Shown here: positions 10,928 to 22,750 of the stretch, piece after piece | How positions within the stretch are numbered: the stretch's first letter is position 1 | Layout of the letters: the number at the start of each line of letters is the position of its first letter | Assembly (NCBI GenBank): GCA_019973155.2 | Contig: BPQB01000001.1 | Location: 2,452,341 to 2,516,340, forward strand | Source: Phanerochaete sordida | Taxonomy: Eukaryota > Basidiomycota > Agaricomycetes > Polyporales > Phanerochaetaceae | DNA length: 64,000 bases | Direction of reading: 5' to 3' | Program-made: the position numbers and the translations under genes | The notes under the pieces: model-generated | The model's input: the letters and a program-made list of their open reading frames with translations, nothing else | What the model was told of the DNA's origin: nothing | Database searches by the model: none

Positions 10928-11288
10928 GGAGTGCGAGGAAGGGAGGGAGCAGGGCTAGTGGTGTATGAGACGGAAGAGGGCGAGTGAAGCACGCGAGCTT
11001 GAGCCGCGCTTCTCGCACCGCTATCCCTGTTTGGCATGCACAGAATTCCGGGACGAGCGCATATAATTACAGTTTCCGTGTCCTGCGAGACGACAGACAA
11101 TATATACAGGGGAGTTGTAGTACACTAGGCGATGATTACAGAAGGTTCGTGGGTATGTACATAACAGAGGGGGCTGAGCAGCAGCTCGCAGCAAATTACG
11201 ATTATTTACGCCAAATACATAATGCTGCACCAAACGCGAAAAGTTGAAACGAGGAACATGACCATCCAAATTGCGTTCTAATACATGA
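10928..11288. other. Intergenic, 0.36 kb
   Basis: Promoter of the NAA10 gene and 3' end of the Grr1-like gene. Nothing distinctive is visible. Confidence 0.6.
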
Positions 11289-14267
11289 CTAGTGTCCGGG
11301 CTGATCCATGGAGTCGCGGCGAGGCTGCGGTGCTGAGGGGCCCTCGTTGAGGTTCGGGTTCGACCCACGGCCAAAGAGGAAGGAGCTCGCGTAGTGTTCG
11401 GCAGCATTGATGGTGCTCCGGAGGCTACGCTTCACACTCCTACCCCTTGCGTCGACTTCGCGGCTGTCGGCGTACGCATGCGGACCACCGAGTGCAGACT
11501 GGACGGAGTCGTGGAGCTCGCGACTCGCCGATGACAGAGGCTGCGCGTCCTCGTGCTGGATCTGTGTCCACGACGAGGTCGACTCTGTTCGCGGCGGCGT
11601 GCGCTGGTACGAATTCGAGGAGTCGTTTAGCACAGGGTAGCCGTTGAAGCCGTTGACTCCGTTAACTCCGTGGACTCCGTTGGCACCGCTGGCACCATTG
11701 ACACCGTTGGTGCGATGGTCGTCCTCCACGATAGGAATCTGCGACGACGATCCTCCATTCGGCACCGCAGAAAACCGCGGGGGAAAAGATGGCGGGCTGG
11801 CAGGGACGACCATCGGCTGTTCGCGGCGAGGGGAGAACTGCCCATTGGTCCCAGGGCTAGGTCCCATCCCCCGCCCGTGTCCGATCTCCGCAAAGACCAA
11901 GTCGGGCGTGATCACCCCAGCCCGAGTGGAGTTTGCCGCCTCGACGTAGTTGCGAAAGAAGCCGGTCCCCGTTGAGTGGTTCGTGCCGCCACTCCGGTTC
12001 GATGCTGCATCGCTGGGCGCGGGAGAAGTCGATAGTTCTACGATGGGCTGTTGGCCGAATCCGCGCCCACGTCGAGACGGTCCCGGGATGGAAGTAGGGC
12101 CTGCGGGCGAGGCATGTCCGGAGCTTCCTCGAGAGGTCGGTACGCTGCCACGCTCCCTTGTCATGAACAGCTCCCTCGAAATGAATTGTGGCGTTGCCTG
12201 AACGTCCATCGGGATGTACTGCTGGGCGATTTCGCGGACGGCGTGTCCATTCGCCCCGTTGCGCCGCGTCGGTGTCAGCTGAGATATCTGTATTATCGGC
12301 GCAACGTCCATGTCTTCGTCGTCGTCTTGTTCGTCGTCTCCGTCATCGATGACTTCCATGGCGGCAGTGTACGGAACGCGGTAAGTATCTTCTGATTCGT
12401 ACTCGTATTCCGTTCCGCTCTGTTGTGCGCCGTCCTCAGTGATGGCGTTGTACAGATCTGACAGGTAGACCCGCAGATCTGTAACGCCTTTGCCGGAGTA
12501 CACACAGAACGTTGACCGTTGTGTAGAGTTGAATTCCTGCCAAGGCGGAGTGCCGAGCTGTTAGGTTATGGAACATCGAGCTGTACATTCACACTTACCG
12601 GGGGAGGTTCGCGGCAGAATTGCTGCAGCTCCGTGCGGCGAAATGCCGGTATACCGGTCAGACTCAGGTGTGTGAGCTTAGATAGCTTCTGTAAAAGGAA
12701 ATGTATGGCGAGCACTGTGATTTGGTCGCAGTACGATAGATGTATGCGCTCCAAAGTTGAGTTGCCTTCGCCGAGCGCGTAAATTGCTTGGTCTGTTAGG
12801 TTGCTGACGCGTACCAGGCCGATACGTCGTAGTTTCGGCAGGGAGGACAGCTCAAACACGGACATATCCGTGAGCTGGACGCAGTCTGATAACATCATGC
12901 GTCAGTTAGAGCGGAAAGATGCCAAGGTGTGACTCACTGGCGAGGTCGATGTACCGAAGTCTGGTACATGAGCGGGCCAGGGTGCGCACGGAGCGGTCGG
13001 TGATATTACTCGCGTGCCCCAGGTGAAGATAGTGGAGGTTCTTGCCCAATGCGCAGATGCACTCGACCGCGTGGTCCGTGATATGCGTGCACTTTGCGAG
13101 AACAAGGTTCCGAATCTTGGGCGCGACGGATACGATGCCTTCCACCGCTTCGTCGGTAATCGCCGAGCAGGCTGTGAGGTCGAGGAGGCGTAAGTGGTCG
13201 AAACGGCGGGTGATGCGCAGAGGCGGCATCCTCTCGCCTAGGGCGACGTTAGAGGTGGGGAAGGGATTGGGGCCATCGATTTGGATCTCGTTCTTCGGCG
13301 GGGCCGGGAAGGCAGAGTCGGTGAGCTCGCTGCAGTGCGACAACCGCATTTCTCGCATGTTCGTCGAAAACATCCAAAGGTCGCGCACAGAAACGTCTGT
13401 GATCTGCTTGCAGTGCGTGAGGTCGATTTCGAGAAGCAATGGACATGACTTGGCGAGCGCGGACACGGCCTCGTCCGTGATGAGCTCCAAACCACCGAGT
13501 TTCACTCTGCGAAGGAGCGGGCAGTTGGCAGCTAGTGCTTGGATGGCTTGGTCTGTGAGCTTCTTGCAGCCACCTAGGTTGATGCCCTGCAGTCGCTTCG
13601 TGGAAGATGCAAGTGCGACGATAGCTCTGTCCGACGCCTCCCCAACTCCTGTCAAGTCCAACGCGACTAGGTTCGGGCAGCATGGCAGGACTCTCGCAAG
13701 CGCACCGTCTGTGATGTTGCTACAGTTGAGGAGGGTGAGGCGCTCCAACCTCACGCATTGCGCGAGACGGGAGAAGAAGACGTCCGTCAGCTCCCCGCCC
13801 AAGTACGAGAAGTTGAGGCGTCGAATGAAGCGAGCGTAAAGGAATGTTTGGTCATCGCCAGAGAGTACGCGCATCATCTTGCCCAGCGTGGACAGCTTAG
13901 TGAAGTTGGGGCGGTGCCACAACAACTCGACTGAGCATTCGCACCAACTCCGGGAGACCAGCACGCAATGGTACAGGTCGCGTGGGGAGTGCAGATGCTT
14001 GAGGATATGGATGAGGATTTCGGGTGGCAGCTTCATGGCGTGTGACGATGAAGAACGTAGCGTGTCGACTGGGGAAGGTAGCGACATCGTCCGCGACCAC
14101 TGGGCCGGAGAGGCGGCGACAGGTTCGGCAGGCGCGAAGAAGGTGGATTTGTTGAAGTCCTCATCATCACCGTCGTCGTCGGAGAGGGAAGTGTTGGACT
14201 GTGCGGGGGAGGCTTGCCTGTATATCGTGTGCCGCGACGAGCTCGAGGGGTGTAAGGACTTCTTCAT
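11289..14267 (-). CDS. grr1: F-box/leucine-rich-repeat protein, Grr1-type SCF substrate receptor
   Basis: Three exons (12938-14267, 12599-12885, 11289-12536) give 954 residues. An acidic/Ser-rich N-terminus leads to an F-box near residues 78-122 (MKLPPEILIHILKHL), then about 13 leucine-rich repeats of the cysteine-containing type (LTLLNCSNITDGAL, IDLTHCKQITDVSV). After the repeats comes the Grr1 hallmark PPPEFNSTQRSTFCVYSGKG. In yeast Grr1 the LRR recruits phosphorylated cyclins and nutrient-signalling proteins to the SCF ubiquitin ligase. The long C-terminal third is disordered and carries an acidic run and an Asn-Gly-Val repeat (11641-11711). The ATG at 14265-14267 is the first in frame after a stop-free but unmotivated stretch. 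Confidence 0.93.
11641..11711 (-). repeat. Short tandem repeat in the Grr1-like coding region
   Basis: About eight imperfect 9-nt units encode repeats of Asn-Gly-Val and Asn-Gly-Ala in the disordered C-terminal part of the F-box protein. The units differ at third positions, so it is a moderately old in-frame minisatellite. Confidence 0.7.
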
Positions 14268-14348
14268 CGTCGTCGACAACAATGCGGGCGGCACGTGTGA
14301 CGAGAGAGGAAGGAGGAGGATGAGCTTACGTCAGCAGGTGCCCTTGCA

Positions 14349-15041
14349 ATGGATGCTCACCCGGAAGAGGACTCTGAGCCTGCGGAGACTGCACTCGGCA
14401 TCGTTGTCACCGCGCCGTCCTCCCCAGAACAGAAGGCCCTGCCGCCACCGCTAGATGGCCACTCACAAGAGCACAGCGACCCCTTCGAACTCTCCTTCGT
14501 TCCTCTCGACACGCTCTCCGTCCCACTTATGAGTGCCTCGCCCCCAGCGCCGCGTTTCACACCATTCGAGCAGGCCATGGCGAATGCCACCCTGCCTGAG
14601 CCAGGTCCCGCGTACTTTGCGGCACGACAGGCTCTCTGGAGGACCGTACCCGGCGCACAATCCTCGCAGCCAACCACGGCGCCAAGACGGTCGAAAAAAC
14701 TCCAGTCTATACTGCAGGCCGATGGCCCGCTGGACACGGAGAAATACTGGAGTGCTGGCCTGGAGAAAGTTTGGAAGGGTCTGATAGGTGGCCAGAAGCT
14801 TAAGGAGAGACTGCCCCTTCGCGACCTCGTGTGTTTCCCTCCGTCTATCAGCTTGCCTGCTACCTCTGACTATTTCTAGATCAAGATATTGCAAGCGGGA
14901 TGGATACATGACGGCACTTGGCCCAAAGGTCAAGTAGCTCCCGAGCCAGACGATGAGGCACGACTGGATTCTACCTCAGTTATCACGACCGCGGCGACGT
15001 CGCGCGTCCCAACGCCCCAAAGCGGGAAGCGCGCCACATAG
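14349..15041 (+). CDS. Protein of unknown function, probably fungal-specific
   Basis: Two exons give about 210 residues. The ATG at 14349 opens a Pro/Ser/Glu-rich region (PFELSFVPLDTLSVPLMS), followed by FTPFEQAMANATLPEPGPA, then RRSKKLQSILQADGPLDTE and the most ordered part, KYWSAGLEKVWKGLIGGQK. After a consensus intron the protein continues IKILQAGWIHDGTWPKG and ends in a Thr/Ser-rich tail. The Trp-rich KYWSAGLEKVW...LQAGWIHDGTWP segment looks like a small helical domain. I do not recognise the family. It starts only 81 bp from the Grr1-like gene on the other strand, so the two probably share a bidirectional promoter. Confidence 0.8.
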
Positions 15042-15893
15042 CCGCTCTCATATCGGTCTCGACCCCTCGACCCTTCCACAATTTACACTCTCCCTATACA
15101 CAACCATGAAGCGTAACTTTGAACGGACGTGTCGTTTTGACCTTCGCGTGAGTACTCTGACAATCACGTTCAAACCGTGCATTTACTAAGTCCAGAGGGT
15201 GAAGGTATACCATCAACCGCCTGGAGAGAGGCTCTCGACAGTTGCATGCACTGAATCTGCTGATCTGCACATCATCGTATCTGCTACCAACATTATACTT
15301 GTACTATAGTAGCGTCTAGGTACGATACCAAGACAGCAATAATTTATGCCCTTTGGCCTAGGGATTACGCACTCTATATTCACGACTGAGAAACGCACAG
15401 CCAGGAATATTTTGTCATGTGCCAGTAGCTATTCCATAGAATATCCGAAAATACTACAAAATGACACTGCTACAGCTGCCAACTGAAGGCGTGTCTGGCT
15501 CAGATAGGTGTGCGCGTGCGCCACAGAAAGGAGATAGAGGGTCTGCCGCAGAGCCGTAGGCGTTGCGGCGTCTGTATGCCCTTGAGGTGCTCAGTTCCAT
15601 CCTTGCGGTCACTCGAGAATTGCTTTCAACGAGGCTCGAGCCTGCAAGCAGCTCATCTGCACTGCACCTTCTGGATGGTGCTGGGTGCGTGCAAGCGCCT
15701 AGCTGCCATATCGGGGCGATCGAGTGACCTCAGCCGGGGAACAGCCGCAGCGAGGCCTCTGACGCTCCGGCTCTGCACAGTTACAACACCACTCACACCC
15801 GCCCCGTCTCTACTCTATATTCTTGCTCTTGGCCGCGGCCTCCGCATTTCCCTTGGCACACTCCGTCAATAGCACGCACATTTGGCACAAACA
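15042..15893. other. Intergenic, 0.85 kb
   Basis: 3' flank of the unknown gene and promoter of the snf7 gene. No motif-bearing open frame, RNA gene or repeat is seen. Confidence 0.6.
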
Positions 15894-16780
15894 ATGATGA
15901 GCGGCTTCATGAGCTACTTTGGCGGGCGGCGCGACCCCAAGCAGTCCTCGCGCGATGCGATAGTCACGCTGCGGCAGCAGCTGCAGATGGTCGAGAAGAA
16001 GGAGGAGTACCTTCAGAAGAAGATTGAGGAGGAGCTCAAGAAGGCGCGTGAGAATGCCGTCTCGAACAAGGCTGGTGCGTCGCTCTGCGTGCCGTCCCTG
16101 GCGCCGCCCGAGCATGTGCTGACGCCCTACTGTCTGCTGTAGCGGCGACGGCGGCGCTGAAGCGCAAGAAGGTGCAGGAGCAGGAGCTCGAACGTCTTCA
16201 GGGCACGCGGTTCCAGCTTGAGATGCAGGTCAACACGCTCGAGTCCGCGAGCTTCAACTCGGAGACGATGGCGGCGATGAAGAAGGCGACAACCGCGCTC
16301 AAGGACATCCATGGCACGCTGTACGTCTCCATGACCTCTCGTGATATTGTAATCTTGCTCATGCGTGGCGCAGCACCATCGACAAGGTCGATGCTACCAT
16401 GGCAGATATCCAGGAGCAGACGCAGCTCGCGCAGGAGGTCTCGGAAGCGATCTCGAGCACGACATACACTGGCGTGGACCTAGACGAGGTGCGCACACCC
16501 GCGCTTTGCGCTTCCTTTGCCGCAGCTGATCACATGCACAGGACGAGCTGAAGCAGGAGCTTGCGGAACTCGAGCAGGAGGAGCTCGATACGCGCCTGGC
16601 AGGGGCAGACCACGTCCCAGTACACCATCCGGCAGGCAAGGTCGCTGCGAGTACGTCCTCCATATCCACAATCCGTCCAGTATTTATCTGACCCACACAA
16701 CCGCAGAGCCAGTGCAGGTCGCGGAGTCAGACGACGAGGACGCACAGCTCAAAGAGCTACAAGCTGCGCTTGCGATGTAG
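15894..16780 (+). CDS. snf7: ESCRT-III subunit Snf7/Vps32 (CHMP4)
   Basis: Five exons give about 220 residues, the usual length. The first exon reads MMSGFMSYFGGRRDPKQSS and continues with a basic coiled coil (TLRQQLQMVEKKEEYLQKKI). The next exons give LKRKKVQEQELERLQGTR and LESASFNSETMAAMKKATT, which is the central Snf7 signature. The C-terminal acidic half ends in QLKELQAALAM, a MIM1-like helix for the Vps4 ATPase. Snf7 polymerises on endosomal membrane to drive multivesicular-body budding. Either Met at 15894 or 15897 could start the protein. Introns lie near 16074-16141, 16321-16372, 16491-16541 and about 16650-16706. Confidence 0.95.
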
Positions 16781-17447
16781 CGCCTGTCGTCCTCTGCCCT
16801 TGTCTCTTTCATATCCTAGGAACCTCCCGCCCACACTGTCTCTTCCCGACTTCCCTTCATGACGACGCTGCTGCTATTTTGTTCGCGAACCAACCGCTCT
16901 CGGGCCGTCTATATCACACCTCCTTTCTCTCTGCCACCTGTGTTAATAACGCAATCTCCGCCCCTTTGTACACTTTACGACACGATATTGTATATTCTTA
17001 CCGGTGACGATTATCAATGCAAGACTGCAAGGCAATTTAGAAGACACGCGCTCGGGTGACACGCAGGCGTTGAGGCCTGCGCAAATGGGAGACGTCATCA
17101 CAGACTACGGAACTGATATACAACCGGGGATTTGTACACGAAGGAAGGGGGACAATATGAGGTGAATAATTAGCGAGGCTGCTGCAAGGGAGAACTATGA
17201 CGACGACGAAGGAGTCTGTGTACGTGCTTGTGGGTGTGCTTGCGGTGTGTTGGTGCAATGATTTATGTAGGTGGTAGCTAGTAAATTAGAAACAGACGAC
17301 GAAGCGAACGGGCGACCCAGAGAGCAACGCGCGATGCAAAAAATCGATACCGCCCAGTGAGAAGAGGAGAAATGAAGTGTTCGTTTGTCGTAGTCAGAAA
17401 AGCGTCCTCGGATGGGCCTTACTCGTGGGTAAGACCCGAGGCGGGTG
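16781..17447. other. Intergenic, 0.67 kb, between convergent genes
   Basis: Holds the 3' flanks of snf7 (plus) and nem1 (minus). The sequence is relatively AT-rich, as expected for untranslated and terminator regions. No coding feature is supported. Confidence 0.6.
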
Positions 17448-18993
17448 TCATGAAGAGAAGCCGCGGATGCCCAGCACGCGCCGAACGTCGTTCGTGAAAC
17501 GTAACGAGTCGAGCACGGGGAGCAGGTCGAGGAGTGCTTCGTCATGCGGGTCGTTGGTCCAGCCTTCTATGGGGATGCCGTTCGCTGCGGGCCGTCAGCA
17601 CCGGGTACGCGTGGGCACGCGCGAGCCACGTACCTTCGTTGATGCTATAACATATCGGCGAATTGTCTACGAGACAAACGCGCGAGAGATCCTGCTCGAT
17701 TATCGACAAGTCCTTGGTATATGAGCCGTTCGGCAGCTGAGTGCACGACTGTATGCGAGCGTCAGGCCGGCGCCCGAGCGCATACATGCGTTGTACGCAC
17801 CTCGCGGAAGAAACGTCGCCCGAGAATACCCCTCCCAGCGTCCAGCCAGTCAATGACAGGATCGGCATACTCTTGCATAGAGGCCGTGAATATAACGAGC
17901 GTGTACCAGGCTGAGACCTAGAACAACGACGAGGGTGTCAGCGCACTGTCACCACGAGCATACAACGGTCACTGCCACGAACCTTCCGGAGAAAGTAGTC
18001 AACAAAGGGCCGCTTGTAGACGTGATACAGAGTGCTGCGACCGCCGAGTGTGACCTCAACAGTGTGTCCTGAGCTCTTGTTCCGGTGCCCAATTCCAAAG
18101 CTGCCCAGGACGTTCGAACCCATGCTGTTCGAGTACATTGGGCGCGATGTAGAATGGATGAGCGTCTCGTCCAGGTCGAGTACGAGCGTCTTGGGCAGCA
18201 AGTGCAACGCTGCCTTGCGGCCCCCGGGCGGGGGCGTGGACGTGCGCGAGCTCTCGGCCGTGCGTGCAACAACAGCCAGAGAGGCGAGGTGAGTGGCAAG
18301 TGATGGCGACGAGTCGAGCAGCGGCGACTTCACGTCGACAAGCGTATCCGTGCTCGAACGATGCAGTAGCGGCAACGTGAGTACCTCTGGCAGGATTGGC
18401 GGTGGTATTGGTGGGGGCTGCTCGACTTGTATTGTCATGGGCTTCTCGTCCTTGGTCTCGTCCTCGGTCTCCTTCCCCTCATCGTCACTCGCGTCTTCCG
18501 CAGTAGCCTCGTGTTCTGCAACGACGCCGAATTGCCCACGTATTGATCGCCATACACCGCAGAGATAGTGCCAGAGCGCAAAGAGAACATGGACAAAGCA
18601 TATGCGGTGGAAGAGGCCCTCAGAGCGCAGCTTCGGACGGAGAGCCTTCTCGGTTGAGGAGAGCGACGGGCGTCGAGACGATGGTCGCGGCACCGCAGGC
18701 GTGGGCGCAGAGGTGCACTTCGGGGTCGGTGGTGGGACAGCGGAGGAGGACGGCTCACCAGGCTGAACGTCCGGGGACGAATAGGATCGTTTCAGGCTCC
18801 ATGGCGAGTAGGAAGCACTGTCCACGGCACCCGCACTCGCCAAGGACTTGGTAGACCATGTGCGCACCCGCTTGAGGGACGCAGCGTCCTGTGTTACGAG
18901 GAGAGGGCTGGTCTCGAGTGTGGGGGTGGAGGGTGGCGTTCGAGGCGAGGCGAGTACATCGAACTGACGGGAGAGGTATGCCAGGGAGTTCAT
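17448..18993 (-). CDS. nem1: Nem1-type HAD phosphatase (CTD-like/Dullard)
   Basis: The N-terminal half is disordered and Ser/Pro/Thr-rich. It contains a hydrophobic stretch ([18 protein letters not shown]) suited to membrane anchoring. The catalytic domain starts [14 protein letters not shown] with the DxDxT motif, continues with [18 protein letters not shown], then after splicing [18 protein letters not shown] and [17 protein letters not shown], and ends [14 protein letters not shown]. Nem1 with Spo7 dephosphorylates the lipin Pah1 at the nuclear envelope/ER, steering phosphatidate to triacylglycerol. Four short introns interrupt the phosphatase domain. The start is taken as [12 protein letters not shown] at 18991-18993. 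The frame stays open about 200 codons upstream without conserved content, so a longer protein is not excluded. Confidence 0.9.
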
Positions 18994-19662
18994 GTGCGTT
19001 CCTGCGCCCGCTGGTGGCGTGGACTCGCGAGGCCCTGACGGCGGGGGTCGTGGGCGAGGACGGCAGAGATGGTGGTCGATATGAAGGGACGAAAGCGTGC
19101 TCGAGTGGTTGATGTCAAGGAGCAGCCATGCATGGACTGAGCGGCGGGCGTCTAGGATAATTCGGCGGCTTTGTTCTGCGACGCTCATGAGGCCTCCCCA
19201 AACAATTCCAGCACTCAAATTCCCTCGCTCTCGCTTCCTCTGGGGATCTCCGCCGTCGTACCACAATGCACAGGGCAGCGCCCCCGGCAGTTCACGCGAG
19301 CACCTGCAGAAGACGGTCAGGCTGAGGATCCATCCGAGGGCAGCCTTCCGAACGTTTGTGTCCTGAAACCACTCACATCTCCAAACCAGCGCCGTGGCTG
19401 ACGGCTGCGATGCTCTCAAACCCGTTCCACGTGCTCGACGCCTCCGCGAGAGCACAACCAACGTGCGAGGGAGCCAGGGAAATTTCACAAAAGGGTCGGC
19501 GGATGCTGGAGATACGATGGCGTTCACCCTCTTCGGATCGGTCAGATAACCCAGTCGCCCGCCGGCCGCGTGTCCGAACACGTCCACGGAACGATGCTCA
19601 GAGCACTTTCGCTCAAGCCCTCGTATTCAGTGTGTCCGCAGAACCAACGTGCCACGTAAAGA
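18994..19662. other. Intergenic, 0.67 kb
   Basis: Upstream region of nem1, open in the nem1 frame for most of its length, and 3' flank of the cytochrome b2 gene. I treat it as promoter and 5' UTR. Confidence 0.5.
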
Positions 19663-22065
19663 TTATCGACAGCGCACAGGGTCCCGGTCCACATACTGCA
19701 CGAGCTCCGGAGTCAACTGATCTATGCTCGTAACTCCCAGCAGACGCATCCCCGTCGCAATCTCGTCCCGCATGACTGCCAGCGCGCGATGCAAAGTGAC
19801 GGCCGTGTCAGCAAACGCTCGCGGACGCGTCCCGGGCCCGCGACGCGGGTCAGGAACAACCAAGGACAGCCACTCACTTTCGATGACCCGCCGACAGCCG
19901 TCTTCGCCCCATACACTGTTACCCCACAAAAACGGACGGCCAAGCCCGACACCGCGAGCTCCGAGGCACAGTGCCTTCAGCACGTCCGTTCCGCGTCGCA
20001 CGCCGCCGTCGATGTACACCTCGTGCCTCTTCAGCAGCTCGGGCCGCCTTTGGCGGATCTCGTACAGGAGCATCATTGGCGATGGAGAGCTGCGGGCATG
20101 TCAATAACCTGCCCAAACAGAGCCGAAGACGACGGACAAGTCAAGCTCCCGGCCACCGTGGTTTGACAGAATAATACTCTGTGCGCCATACTGGAAGGCT
20201 TTTTCTGCGTCTTCCACGCACTGGATGCCCTTGATGATCAGCGGCAGCTTCGTCAGACTTTGTATCCACGGTATGTCGTCCCCTGTGCCCAAACCTCGTC
20301 AGACCTAGCTCAGCTATTCCCATCCTGACTCACAGCAGACGTCCGGATCCTGGTATCCAGAGATCGCCTACGCCGGATCAGCACAAGCTACCGCGCTCAT
20401 CCGAGATTTCCTCACCAGCGCGACACCACCGCCTTCAGTCCCAGACTTCCCATGTGCAGGGCCAACCTATCCAGCGCAGCACGGGTCAGCACGCACGCAT
20501 ACGAGTTGGAGGTGGATGCACGCACGGTGAAACCCTTTGCGCGCCGGTCGATTTCCCGGTTGCCCGGCACCGCCGCGTCGACGGTCAGCATGATAGCCTT
20601 GAAGCCCTCGCGTTCGAGACCCCGGATGACCTTCTCCGACGCGCTGCGGTCCTTATTCATGTACAGCTTCCGCGCCGTCAGTCTGCGTCCTTAACGCCGC
20701 GTGCGGTGCCGCGAAGCGCACCTGGAAGATCAGGTCCTGGCCCGGCCGCTTTACGGACATGATCTCGTCGACGGAGCAGCTCGCGTTGTTCGAGATCTGT
20801 TCCGCTGTCAGAAGCGCGTCGTCGCGGGGAAGCTTTGTGCTTACGCCTTGCAGGATCCCCTCCGAGCCGGCCGCGCGCACAAGGTTCATCTCGCCGTCGG
20901 GGTGCCCAAGTCGCGCGAGGGCCGCTGGTGCGATGAAGATCGGGAGCGAACTCTTCAGGCCGAACATGGTCGTCTCTGTCGAGATTTTCGAGATCTTGTT
21001 CAACCTAGTATCGAGTAAGTAATCCGGTCGCTCAAAAGTGATGGCAGCTACCCACACGCGTGGCCGGAACCAGAATCGCTTGAACGCGGCGAAGTTCTCC
21101 CAATACGCTGCGGGGGGACCGTCAGTGTTCGAGCATTGCAAGCCAGCACGTCGCAAGACCTAACAATACTCATCGTCGCCCGTCGAGCGGTAGTACGCCC
21201 ACGCCGTCTGCGTGAGCACCTTCTGCGCGAACTCCTATTCCCTCCATCAGCTCCGCGTTTCACGGCGACACGACAAAAACAGACCTCGATATCCTGCAGG
21301 TTGAGCGCCGCGCCGGGCTCGGGAAGCTCCGCGCGGGCATGCGCAATGCGGAGCTCCTCCTCCGTCGCCGCAAACGCGTCCGCGGGCAGCGTTTCCGGGT
21401 CGACAGGTCCAAGGTGGGCCTCAGGCGGCAGGTGCGACAGCACGTTCGGCGGGTGGATCGGCACGAAGGCTTTCCTGCGGGGCGCACGAAGCGTCAGCGC
21501 TGTTCGTTGCGAGGTACGCGCCCCGCCGAGCGAGCGAGGCCAGCCCAGACGGCCGTCCGCCAGGCGCCGGCGACCGTACCGCAGGGCCCAGAGGACTCAC
21601 GTCGCGTCCTTGCCCGCGAGCTGCAGGATGACCTCGGCGCCGGCGGGGTGCCACGCGAGCACGCTCGTCGCGTCGTACACCTGCCCGTCGACGACGACCC
21701 AGCAGCTCTCGCGCGTGTTGTGCCGCTGCACCTCGTCGTACGGGATGAGCCGCGGCGCGCCGGCGCGCGCGTGCGGCACGCCCTCCTTCGCGGCGTCCGC
21801 TGCGGAGGCGTCGTCCAGCGCGACTGGGCGTGCGGACGCATATGCGAGCTGGCCAGGGGTGAGCATGGGCAGAACGGAGAGAGTGGGCACGCACATATCC
21901 CGCGACGAGTGCGCCGCCGGCCGCGAACGCCGCTGCGAGCGTGCGCGGCACGGGCTTGGGCGCCGCTTTGGTCGACACGACGCGCACGGGCGCGCGTGCG
22001 CTGCCACGTATGCCTGCGCCGAGCGTCCTGCCCGCGAGCCTCGCCGTCGTCCTCGCCAGTATCAT
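19663..22065 (-). CDS. CYB2: Flavocytochrome b2, mitochondrial L-lactate dehydrogenase (cytochrome)
   Basis: The N-terminus is a basic presequence ([16 protein letters not shown]) followed by a hydrophobic Ala/Gly stretch, the bipartite signal expected for intermembrane-space sorting. A cytochrome b5 domain follows, with heme ligands in [13 protein letters not shown] and [10 protein letters not shown]. The FMN domain shows [43 protein letters not shown] with the catalytic His, and [14 protein letters not shown] with GRPFLW. These match the Tyr, Asp, Lys and His of yeast Cyb2, which passes electrons from lactate to cytochrome c. Splits fall at ordinary 50-70-nt introns. Other L-2-hydroxy acids could be substrates. 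Confidence 0.93.
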
Positions 22066-22750
22066 AGTCTGTGCCAAATACGTAGTCAAAGGATAGGATT
22101 CGTGCGAAGATTTCCGAAAATCCGCTAGTGTGTCGTCGATGCAGGGAAGGGCGTGTCAGAGGCGTTGCCTGCCCGCAGAGAAGCAGAAACGAGGTGGTGG
22201 TTGCACGCCAACGTGCGGACGGCCGCGGCGCATGGCCTCTATTAAACCTACCGCCGGATGCCCGGGCCGGAATCCGGTCGATCGTGTCTGTCGGACAGGC
22301 TGGCCCTCTGACGCGTACCGAGGGGGTTCCGGCTCCCGAGGCCTCGCCACCCCGTCGCAAGGCGCTCGGGCTTGAGTATAGCGACGAGCTGACTGGCTGG
22401 ACGGTCAGAGGCGAAAGACAGCCGTCTCTGCGCCAGCGGACACCGTCATCATCCGCCGTCGCACGGAGGTTTGCCATCGTCAGAAGGGCAACGGAGACCG
22501 CCAAATGTTTGAATTAAATATTGCGAGACAGGATATGCGATACAGCAAGGCGAGGATGCAACGACAGCGATAGCTTATACGAGAAATTAGCGAAGAAGGT
22601 CGGGGGTAGCGTACGAACGGAACCTAGAAATACAACATGATCCGGAGCCGAGTGCTATTGCTTTGAGGCCGGACGACAGACCGGCGGAGGGTTTTGACGA
22701 TAACCGGAGATGAAGAAGACGGAAGTGCGTCGTGCGGACTCAGGCCGTGC
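22066..22750. other. Intergenic, 0.69 kb
   Basis: Promoter of the cytochrome b2 gene and 3' flank of the BTB gene. No recognised element was found. Confidence 0.6.

Noticed and set aside
18994..19587. N-terminal extension of Nem1 by about 200 codons
   Set aside because: The frame is open but has no conserved content, and [10 protein letters not shown] gives a normal start; not fully excluded.
21136..22504. Long open frames on both strands over the 5' part of the cytochrome b2 gene
   Set aside because: They are Arg/Ala-rich by-products of GC-rich codon use opposite or out of frame to the real exons and contain no motif.
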